From an uncultured bacterium (GTDB lineage Bacteria > Myxococcota_A > Bradymonadia > UBA7976 > VGTA01), in contig CALSSE010000003.1 in assembly GCA_943788935.1 (NCBI GenBank), positions 86,493 to 150,492 on the forward strand: a stretch of DNA of 64,000 nucleotides. Reading direction: 5' to 3'. A program made the translations under genes and the position numbers. The notes beneath the pieces are model-generated. The model worked only from the letters and a program-made list of their open reading frames with translations. It was not told the DNA's origin and made no database searches. Positions 26,398-33,742 of this stretch are shown one piece after another; position 1 is the stretch's first letter; every line of letters starts with the position of its first letter.

Positions 26398-27669
26398 ATG
26401 GTTAGCCTCCTCCCTTTTAGATCACTCTCTCCCATTCATGATCAAGTAGGTGAGGTCGCCGGCCCACCATATGATGTGATGAATCGAGCTGAAGCGAGAG
26501 AGCTGATCAACGGCAAGCCAAATAGTATTCTCCGCGTCACTCGACCCGATGCGCTACTGAATGACTCTATCCCAGGAGACTCTCCTCAGACCTATGATGT
26601 CGCTAGAGAAGAGCTTAAGCGTCTAGTTGATCAAGGAGCACTCAAGTTTGATGACGACGATAGCTACTATATCTACGCTCAAGTGATGGGCTCACATCGA
26701 CAGACAGGAATCGTCGGATTAGCCAGCGCTGAAGATTACTGGGCAGATCGGATCAAGAAGCATGAGTATACACTCCCCAAGAAAGAAGATGATCGCACTC
26801 GACAGGTCCTCTCCCTAGGCGCTCACCTCGGACCGGTCTTCCTCGCTCATCAACCCCATGCGTCCCTCAAACAGTTAATCAAGAGATACCAAGAGAGCTC
26901 CGCTGACATCACTTATGTCGCACCAGACGGTATCCTCCATGAAATCTGGCGAGTCTCTTCTCCCGATGATGTCACCGCTGTGAGCTCTCACTTTGCAGAG
27001 CTAGACGCTCTTTATATCGCTGACGGACATCATCGAGCCGCTGCGGCTGCCCGGGTCAGTAGAGAACTCAACCATGAAGGAGCTAATCATTTCCTAAGCG
27101 TATCTTTTGCCTCAGATGAACTCCTCGTTCTCCCCTATCAACGGGTAATCACCCAGTGGAATGGGGATCAAGAGAGCCTTTTCACTCAGCTTAAACAACT
27201 TTTCGAGATAAGCCCCTGTGATGCCCCACTTGATCGTGACCCAAGCGAGCCATGTGCATTCCCTCCCAACGCTAGATCATGGGGGATGTATGTGTCAGGG
27301 CAATGGTACCTCTTGCAGGCGAAGGCGAGCTTATTACAACGATTGAGCGATCGAGAGCTGACCGCTCAATTGGATGTCAGCATTCTCCAAGATGAGGTGT
27401 TGAGGCCCCTGTTTGATGTCAATGACCCTAGAGCTTGTGATCATATTTCATTTGTGGGTGGAATCAGAGGGTATAGAGAATTAGAGAAGCGAGTCAACGA
27501 ACACAATGGTGTGGCCTTTGCACTATCTCCAACCTCTCTTCAAGAGTTGATGAAGATCGCTGATGGTGGCTCCGTTATGCCTCCTAAGTCCACTTGGTTT
27601 GAACCGAAGTTACGCACCGGGCTCCTAATCAGTGTATTTGACCACACCACGCTTAACCTAGATCTTTAA
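26398..27669 (+). CDS. DUF1015 family protein
   Basis: 423 residues, the usual family length. Recognised from FRSLSPIHDQVGEVAGPPYDVMNRAEAREL at the N-terminus (given here only as the family's start region), HEYTLPKKEDDRTRQVLSLG, the YIADGHHRAAAAARV motif and the closing FEPKLRTGLLI. The biochemical role of the family is unknown; in many bacteria it lies near serine biosynthesis genes, which is not the case here. GGAG lies upstream of the ATG. The GroES-like gene follows after 18 bases, so they likely form an operon. Confidence 0.92.
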   Translation: MVSLLPFRSLSPIHDQVGEVAGPPYDVMNRAEARELINGKPNSILRVTRPDALLNDSIPGDSPQTYDVAREELKRLVDQGALKFDDDDSYYIYAQVMGSHRQTGIVGLASAEDYWADRIKKHEYTLPKKEDDRTRQVLSLGAHLGPVFLAHQPHASLKQLIKRYQESSADITYVAPDGILHEIWRVSSPDDVTAVSSHFAELDALYIADGHHRAAAAARVSRELNHEGANHFLSVSFASDELLVLPYQRVITQWNGDQESLFTQLKQLFEISPCDAPLDRDPSEPCAFPPNARSWGMYVSGQWYLLQAKASLLQRLSDRELTAQLDVSILQDEVLRPLFDVNDPRACDHISFVGGIRGYRELEKRVNEHNGVAFALSPTSLQELMKIADGGSVMPPKSTWFEPKLRTGLLISVFDHTTLNLDL

Positions 27670-27687
27670 CCGGAGGTTTTAACTGAG

Positions 27688-28035
27688 ATGAGTCAAGTTT
27701 CAGATCATTCGATGAGGCATATACAGCCCTTGGGGCCTAGAGTCTTAGTTAAGATAGAAGAAAACTCTGAGCGAACCCCCAGCGGGTTATACCTCCCACA
27801 GGGAATACAAGAGAAGCATCAAGCTGCCCTATATGCTCAAGTAATAGAGGTCGCTAGAGACTCTTTGGCGACCGAGGATATTGGTGAAAATGTCTCTGGT
27901 ATCCCTCTCGGCGTTTTTGTTCTTTTCCCCAGAGAGGCAGGTCTCCCTGTCCCTTGGGACGAAAGTCTTCGATTGGTAAAAACCAATGAGATTGTAGCAG
28001 TCATAGAAGATATCGGGATCGAAGGTCAGCATTGA
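27688..28035 (+). CDS. GroES/Cpn10-like co-chaperonin
   Basis: 115 residues, slightly longer than GroES (about 97). The hallmark start IQPLGPRVLVKIEENSERTPSGLYLP is partly matched, and the C-terminal LVKTNEIVAVIEDI fits the Cpn10 fold. The mobile-loop region (ATEDIGENVSGIPLG) is atypical, and no groEL is adjacent, so this may be a divergent paralog rather than the housekeeping GroES. GGAGG precedes the ATG. Its stop overlaps the TTG start of the next gene by four bases. Confidence 0.85.
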   Translation: MSQVSDHSMRHIQPLGPRVLVKIEENSERTPSGLYLPQGIQEKHQAALYAQVIEVARDSLATEDIGENVSGIPLGVFVLFPREAGLPVPWDESLRLVKTNEIVAVIEDIGIEGQH

Positions 28036-28646
28036 GCACTCAAAAAGAAGAATATCTACAGAGCTACGCCTCTCTACTCACCTCTCCAACCACGGTCATC
28101 AGTCTAGACCGACAACCTCTTCCTTGGTTCAGCTCTGAGGTACGTAGGGGTGATGACCCACGGGTTCAATGGTTGGACTTGTCCGAGCTTCATGAGGACA
28201 GCTCTACTCTCGGAGAGGGGCAAAAAACAGAGGATAAACTCCCTGAATCATCTCGCTCAAGCGTGACTCAAATGAGTGACTCACGCTCAGAAGGAGAGCG
28301 CTCAGAAGGAGAGCGCTCAGCAGAGGGGCCAAGAGATCATAAGAGTGAGGAAGAAGCCGTCGCTGGACACTATTTGGATCACATCGAGACAGTTCAACAA
28401 AGAGATAAAGGTCAGAATAAAACCAAGTCTCGCCGTTCCCGTAAACGTCCTAAGCAGTCCAAGGGGTCACAGAGGGGATCAAGTCCCCCCGCTAAAGAGA
28501 CAATAAAACAGGAGAGTCACTCCTCTTCTCAAAACACCCCAACGAGCACCTCTTCTACTTCAGATACTCCCCAAGACTCTCGAGGTCATGGGAAGTCTAA
28601 GCGTCGTCGAGGACGACGTAATAAACCGGACACAAATCAGTCGTAA
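28032..28646 (+). CDS. Basic low-complexity protein of unknown function
   Basis: 204 residues from a TTG start overlapping the GroES-like stop (TTGA). A short ordered start (QSYASLLTSPTTVISLDRQPLPWF) is followed by Ser/Glu-rich sequence with a small SEGER repeat and a Lys/Arg-rich tail (KSRRSRKRPKQSK and KSKRRRGRRNK). The charged tail could bind nucleic acid, but this is inference. Translational coupling to the co-chaperonin gene supports it being real. Confidence 0.6.
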   Translation: MSTQKEEYLQSYASLLTSPTTVISLDRQPLPWFSSEVRRGDDPRVQWLDLSELHEDSSTLGEGQKTEDKLPESSRSSVTQMSDSRSEGERSEGERSAEGPRDHKSEEEAVAGHYLDHIETVQQRDKGQNKTKSRRSRKRPKQSKGSQRGSSPPAKETIKQESHSSSQNTPTSTSSTSDTPQDSRGHGKSKRRRGRRNKPDTNQS

Positions 28647-28665
28647 TCAGTCTTAGTCGGTCGAT

Positions 28666-28776
28666 AGCTGTGAGTTGAGAGCGCTGTGCGTTGGTAGCGC
28701 TGTGAGTTCAGAGCGCTGTGCGTTGGTAGCGCTGTGAGTTCAGAGCGCTGTGAGTTGAGAGCGCTGTGCGTTGAGA
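28666..28776. repeat. Noncoding 16-bp tandem array, 6 full and 1 partial copies
   Basis: Between convergent genes lie units of the form GCGCTGTGxGTTxxxA at 28681, 28697, 28713, 28729, 28745 and 28761, preceded by a degenerate copy at 28666. Two variants (gcgctgtgcgttggta and gcgctgtgagttcaga) alternate, giving a 32-bp higher-order period. Most unit junctions form AGCGCT. It could act as a terminator-like or protein-binding spacer; role unknown. Confidence 0.9.
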
Positions 28777-28787
28777 GAGTGACTGAT

Positions 28788-31610
28788 CTAACCCTCAGCC
28801 TGACCCTCAGCCTCTGCTTCCTCATTAGCTTCTGCCTCTTGGGCATGAGGATCAAAGATTGGGAACTCACCTGCTTTGAGTTTCTCCTCGTATTGATCGA
28901 GGTCCCCTCTCACCCCTTTCACTAAGAACAAGATCCCAAATATATTTGGCAGAGCCATACCGAGGATCATCAAGTCACTGAAATCAAGAATATTGGTGGC
29001 GGTGACGATAGACCCTAAGAAGGCGAAGATCAAAAAGATGACTCGATAGATAAGAGAAGCGTGTTTTCCCATTGAGAAGAGCGCGGGGTTCTCCCCAAAG
29101 AGCCAAGCCCAGCAGCGCTCACCATAATATGACCATGATATCATTGTAGAGTAGGCGAATAAGACCACCGCGACCGATAACACATAAGGGAAGAAAGAGA
29201 TCGCCTCGCCCATAGCCTGTGAAGTGAGCGCTGCGCCTTTGTTACCAGCGATCAATGCACCATATTCTGGGTTATGATAAGCACCGGTGATAACGATCAC
29301 TAAAGCGGTCATTGTACAGACAACGATCGTGTCAATAAAAGGCTCTAAGAGCGCGACAGCTCCCTCTCGGACAGGATATTCGGTCTTAGCTGCAGCGTGA
29401 GCGATCGCTGCTGAGCCGATCCCCGCCTCGTTGGAGAAGGCGGCTCGCTTAAAGCCAACCACAAGTACGCCGACCGCTCCGCCATATAAAGCATCAGGAG
29501 AGAAGGCTCCTCCAATAATCTCTGCGAAAGCTTGAGGCACAAGCTCGACGTTGACCAAGATGACATAGAGTGAGGCTAATATGTAGAGACCACACATCGC
29601 GGGCACAATTTTCTCCGCGGTCTGAGCGATACTCTTAATGCCTCCTAATATGACCACCCCTACAGCGATCGACATGACCAGACCATAGATCCAATTAGCA
29701 TCATTTAAAGCGGGAATCACCTCAGCGACAGCCTCAAGCGACTGTTTAACCTGAAAAGCATTCCCACCACCGAAAGAGCCACCAATACAGAGAAAACTGA
29801 ACATCACTGCGAGGAGTTTTCCAAGTTTAGGGAGATTACGCTCGGTCTGTAAACCCTTGGAGAGGTAGTGCATTGCGCCTCCCATGACCACTCCATCAGC
29901 AGAGACCGTCCGATATTTTTGTCCTAGAGTACACTCAGTAAACTTAGAGGCCATTCCCAAGAAACCAGCAACGATCATCCAAAAAGTAGCGCCTGGTCCA
30001 CCAAGGCTCACCGCGATTGCGACTCCCGCAATATTCCCTAGTCCAACTGTCGCTGAGAGTGCTGACGTTAAAGCCTGAAAGTGGCTGACCTCACCGACCG
30101 ATGCAGGATCGGTATATTTCCCCCTCACCACCTCGATGGCATGACGGAATAGTCGTACGTTAACCAAGCGCATCTTGTAAGTAAAAAATATCGCTCCAAA
30201 CACCAACCACAGAACGATCAAGGGGAGTTTTAGATCTCGCTCTTGCCAGAGAATACTCCTCTTCTCATCAGCGGTGATTAAGTGATCACCGGATTGAAGG
30301 ATCCTCTGAGCTGATATCGCTTTAGTGGGCACGAGCTTCATCTTCTCTTCTAGTATAGTAGAGGCCGCTGATGAGAGCGATTGAATGTGACCATTATGAC
30401 TCGCCCAGAGCATGCCATTTACTCGATGTAGGGAGCTAATTTGGCTATTAAATGGGTGTTTTTGACTTAACTTAAGATCTACTTCATCACCGGTATTAGA
30501 GAGGATATGATTTGGACCTTGGGTGGCTGTAGAGAGGTAAATTACTCGTTCAGCTCCCTCATTGTTGGAGACGAGTAGTGGAGTGACCGAGCTGACCGAG
30601 GGGAGCTTAATGCCAAAGCCGGGCGCACCATCTCGAGTGTTCCATGTATAGAGACCCTCGGTAAAGGCTACCCAGATTGCATCCTTGGTGAAACCTGCGT
30701 TCAGCAGTTGACCGCTCACTTGAATAGGGCGAGAGAAGCTGATCACCTCTTCAGCTTTAAAAATGAGGTTCGGTTGCGCCTCTTTGAGAGGTTTGATCAC
30801 TTTCACCGCTCCCTCTACACCGATGATTAACCAATAAGCACCATCCTGACGAGCAGAGAGGCGAGTGATGGTTTGATTCAGATTAAAATTAGGCTCACTC
30901 CATGATTGGGCCTTAATCTCTTCTCTGGTCTCTCTCGACAGTCGATAAAGTCTACCTGCGCTAGACCCAAAGATCTGCTGACCGTTAAGCTCTGCGAAAG
31001 CGGTCCAATCACCGTTAGGCAACCGATAGGGTCCGAGCGCTTTGGAGGCCCCCTTTAGAGTCCTCTGAAAAATGTAGATCTCTCCCTTGACGGAACGAAC
31101 TAACAGCTCTTGCGCATCATTGATGAACCAGACTTGGTCTATATCAAGCCCCGGATGTTTATAACTAGATCGCTCTTCACCATCAAAACCATGAAAGACG
31201 ACTCGATTAGAGTGCACCATAAAGACCCCCCAACCGAGGGGGTCAGCCAGAGGTCGCCCTCCGCTGATCTCACTTCTCATTTGTAAGGGGTCTTCATTAT
31301 CCCACCAAGCGACGTCCCACAACAAGACGCTCGCCATCTGGCCCACAACCTGACCGAAAGCTGCATCGATCATCTCTTCCACGCTCGGCTCTACTTTTTG
31401 AGGTTCAAGCAAGGTCCCTCTCGCGTCAACACTCGGAGAGTGGAACGCGAACGAGCCGATGCAAGTGATCATCAATAGCCAGAGGATAGGGGAGGAGTCA
31501 CCCTTACTAGGACGTCGACTCTCATTATATGAACTCCACATAGAGCTCCTAGACCTCACTCTTCGCCATAAATAACGAGATGCTCTCAGTATGTGTGTGG
31601 GCTGTATCAA
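28788..31610 (-). CDS. AGCS-family sodium:amino acid symporter fused to N-terminal beta-propeller-like domain
   Basis: 940 residues, about twice the usual AGCS length. The C-terminal half (from about residue 455) is a typical alanine/glycine:cation symporter: LPLIVLWLVFGAIFFTYKM, the signature GGPGATFWMIVAGFLGMASK, FKRAAFSNEAGIGSAAIAHA, and about 11 membrane segments. The N-terminal half has a signal/membrane segment (about 42-62) and repeated beta-blade-like stretches (DGAYWLIIGVEGAVKV, KDAIWVAFTEGLYTWNTRDG) that suggest an extracytoplasmic propeller (about 80-430). The frame is continuous, so this is a true fusion. It probably imports a small amino acid with Na+, perhaps with the propeller as sensor or binding module. 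Confidence 0.9.
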   Translation of the reverse strand: MIQPTHILRASRYLWRRVRSRSSMWSSYNESRRPSKGDSSPILWLLMITCIGSFAFHSPSVDARGTLLEPQKVEPSVEEMIDAAFGQVVGQMASVLLWDVAWWDNEDPLQMRSEISGGRPLADPLGWGVFMVHSNRVVFHGFDGEERSSYKHPGLDIDQVWFINDAQELLVRSVKGEIYIFQRTLKGASKALGPYRLPNGDWTAFAELNGQQIFGSSAGRLYRLSRETREEIKAQSWSEPNFNLNQTITRLSARQDGAYWLIIGVEGAVKVIKPLKEAQPNLIFKAEEVISFSRPIQVSGQLLNAGFTKDAIWVAFTEGLYTWNTRDGAPGFGIKLPSVSSVTPLLVSNNEGAERVIYLSTATQGPNHILSNTGDEVDLKLSQKHPFNSQISSLHRVNGMLWASHNGHIQSLSSAASTILEEKMKLVPTKAISAQRILQSGDHLITADEKRSILWQERDLKLPLIVLWLVFGAIFFTYKMRLVNVRLFRHAIEVVRGKYTDPASVGEVSHFQALTSALSATVGLGNIAGVAIAVSLGGPGATFWMIVAGFLGMASKFTECTLGQKYRTVSADGVVMGGAMHYLSKGLQTERNLPKLGKLLAVMFSFLCIGGSFGGGNAFQVKQSLEAVAEVIPALNDANWIYGLVMSIAVGVVILGGIKSIAQTAEKIVPAMCGLYILASLYVILVNVELVPQAFAEIIGGAFSPDALYGGAVGVLVVGFKRAAFSNEAGIGSAAIAHAAAKTEYPVREGAVALLEPFIDTIVVCTMTALVIVITGAYHNPEYGALIAGNKGAALTSQAMGEAISFFPYVLSVAVVLFAYSTMISWSYYGERCWAWLFGENPALFSMGKHASLIYRVIFLIFAFLGSIVTATNILDFSDLMILGMALPNIFGILFLVKGVRGDLDQYEEKLKAGEFPIFDPHAQEAEANEEAEAEGQAEG

Positions 31611-31920
31611 CGTATTTCTCCTCGTTGCAGAGTATTGATCTCTCTTATGGCTTGATCAATTTGACTCAGGCATTAGATAGTTAAAACTCAATATTGGCTT
31701 AACTATTTTTAATACTTTAGTTGATAAATCAAAGAGTAATAGATCGCAACCTTGCTGAGAGTTGAACTCTCTAGTTAGGTATACGTTTATCCATTAGTTA
31801 TCAATATTCTACCTATCGACCTTCTTGACATCCAAGGGATCAAAGTTTTATTTAGGTTCTGTTTAGAGCGCTGTTTAGAGCGCTGTGTGACATCTCATCT
31901 AATGCTCCAAGGCGACTCTG
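31611..31920. other. Divergent AT-rich intergenic region
   Basis: 310 bases between the symporter and apaH genes, rich in A/T at 31680-31740. Near the apaH side is a 12-bp direct repeat GTTTAGAGCGCT (31861-31872 and 31873-31884). No clear promoter hexamers or hairpin terminator. Confidence 0.5.
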
Positions 31921-32853
31921 ATGGCGACCTATGTGATCGGCGACATACATGGCTGTTTCAAAACCCTACAGAGACTCTTGCAGAGCTTAGACCTTCAGCC
32001 GCAAGATCGTCTCTGGTGTGTCGGTGACTTGATTAATCGAGGCCCTCACTCACTTGAGGTTGTTGAGTGGGCGATGAAAAATCAACATCGCGTCCAAGTT
32101 GTTTTAGGAAATCATGAGCTGCATCTACTCGCCTGTTATTTTGGCGCTGAGACCTCTGACAATGACACCCTAGATGAGCTTTTATCATTATCAGAGCGTG
32201 ATCGACGAGAAGTCTTAGAGTGGGTTAGGCGACAACCTCTCCTCTATGAAGCGACGATCGCTAGCCAAAAAGTCGCTATGGTTCATGCAGGGGTCGATGC
32301 TCGATGGACTTGGACTGAGATTAAAAAGCGCGCCGCTCGAATCGAAATAGCTCTTCGGCAAGATGATCAACTAGAGGAGCTTGCCAAAGCTCATCCTAGC
32401 CGGAAACGACGAAAGCGAAAGATAAGCGAAGCTCAAGGAGAGCTTACCTCTTCCTCAAACATTAGAGATGAGGTCAGTCACAAACCACAATGGATCGATG
32501 ATCTTAAATGGTTTACTCGCGTAAGGACTCTCGACCAATCCGGAGAGCCCGTCGGTTGGTTTAAAGGCTCTGCTGATGAGCTCCACCCTCAATTAGAACC
32601 TTGGTTTATAGCCTACAGTAGGGCGTGTCATCAGACTGCACTTGGTACATATCCAGATCGATTATTTTATGGTCATTGGGCCGCTTATGGATTACAGAGG
32701 GCTGACCTATACTGTGGTTTAGATAGCGGGTGTATTTGGGGCCGTCATTTAAGCGCTGTGAGAGTGGAAGATAACCAACTCTATCAAGCAGAGACGGTGG
32801 AGACCGCTCTAATCCCTAAAAACATTCGCACTACCCTAAAAGAGGTGCATTAA
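31921..32853 (+). CDS. apaH: Symmetrical bis(5'-nucleosyl)-tetraphosphatase ApaH
   Basis: 310 residues against about 280 in E. coli. It splits Ap4A into two ADP. Metal-binding motifs are all present: VIGDIHGC, CVGDLINRGPHS, VLGNHELH and MVHAGVDARW, plus FYGHWAAYG and GLDSGCIWGRHLSAVR near the end. A 30-residue basic insertion (SRKRRKRKISEAQGELTSSS, about 160-190) explains the extra length. The next gene starts two bases after its stop. Confidence 0.95.
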   Translation: MATYVIGDIHGCFKTLQRLLQSLDLQPQDRLWCVGDLINRGPHSLEVVEWAMKNQHRVQVVLGNHELHLLACYFGAETSDNDTLDELLSLSERDRREVLEWVRRQPLLYEATIASQKVAMVHAGVDARWTWTEIKKRAARIEIALRQDDQLEELAKAHPSRKRRKRKISEAQGELTSSSNIRDEVSHKPQWIDDLKWFTRVRTLDQSGEPVGWFKGSADELHPQLEPWFIAYSRACHQTALGTYPDRLFYGHWAAYGLQRADLYCGLDSGCIWGRHLSAVRVEDNQLYQAETVETALIPKNIRTTLKEVH

Positions 32854-32855
32854 AC

Positions 32856-33461
32856 ATGAGCGATTCACGTGCCATTAAAGAGTCTATGAGCGTCCAAGGT
32901 CACTATCGTTTAGCGCGGACGTTTTACTTTACAGCGATGATCCCTCCCTTGGGTTTGGCGCTGCTCTGTGCTTGGATCCTCCCTCAATTACCAGCGATCA
33001 CAGCTGATCAACTTACCTCTCTTGAGACTCCTTTTTTGGGTTTTACCCTGTTGAGCGCTGTGCTCTGTGACACGCTCTTTTACCTCAGGTTGAAGCGTTT
33101 TCGAGCGCTCCCGACCCCTGCTGAATTAGCTCAAGTCCCCTCAATGATCGAGAGCAAGAGAGGCTGGAAGGCTTGTCTTATCGCTTGGAGTCTTGTCCAA
33201 GTCTATGCCTTCCTAGGCGTAATGGAGGCCTTTTTCACTCGCGAAGACAGCTCAATGTTCCCCTTTATGATCTTCGCCGCGATCACGATGTATCGCTGCC
33301 GACCACGAGCAGGCCTCTTCGCCGAATCAAATTGGGGAGCCCCCTTCTCCCCTCCCCGCCCAATCATGACAGAGACAGACGGGACAGGTGAAACAGGCGG
33401 GACAGGTGAGACAGGTGAGACAGGCAAGGCAGGTAAGACAGGTAAGACAGGTGAGCGATGA
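32856..33461 (+). CDS. Small four-helix membrane protein with Gly-Thr-Gly tail
   Basis: 201 residues. Four hydrophobic segments are visible (about 22-46, 58-80, 100-122 and 128-145), then a Pro-rich patch and a short tandem tail of GETGGTG/GKTGKTG type. No family recognised. It follows apaH by two bases with AGAGGTG as ribosome site, and overlaps the next small gene (ATGA). Confidence 0.75.
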   Translation: MSDSRAIKESMSVQGHYRLARTFYFTAMIPPLGLALLCAWILPQLPAITADQLTSLETPFLGFTLLSAVLCDTLFYLRLKRFRALPTPAELAQVPSMIESKRGWKACLIAWSLVQVYAFLGVMEAFFTREDSSMFPFMIFAAITMYRCRPRAGLFAESNWGAPFSPPRPIMTETDGTGETGGTGETGETGKAGKTGKTGER

Positions 33462-33742
33462 GGCTATTTGAACGAGCATCTATTTTAAGAGAGCGATTAG
33501 AGAGTCACAGCCTTTATCAAGTGCTAGACCTGCTCGGTAAACCACAATTGTTGAGTATGGTTAGATACTCTATGAAATATCGATCAATGATGAATGCGGA
33601 GGTCATTAGGCAGATAGAGACCCTCGCTCAAACTCACCATATCGTCACCGAGACTGACCTCGCTCATTTAGAGGTCAAGTTGCGAATGCTGAAAGTAGAA
33701 CTCGCCGCCTTGAAGAGGTCTACAGAGATAGATCAGGAGTGA
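33458..33742 (+). CDS. Small helical protein of unknown function
   Basis: 94 residues, coupled to the membrane-protein gene by a four-base ATGA overlap. Almost wholly alpha-helical and charged, with a C-terminal coiled-coil-like stretch (DLAHLEVKLRMLKVELAALK), somewhat like phasin or granule-associated proteins, but I cannot assign a family. It overlaps the convergent rhomboid gene by 23 bases. Confidence 0.6.
   Translation: MRLFERASILRERLESHSLYQVLDLLGKPQLLSMVRYSMKYRSMMNAEVIRQIETLAQTHHIVTETDLAHLEVKLRMLKVELAALKRSTEIDQE

Noticed and set aside
28666..28776. CRISPR array
   Set aside because: Units are contiguous 16-mers without unique spacers and no cas genes are near.
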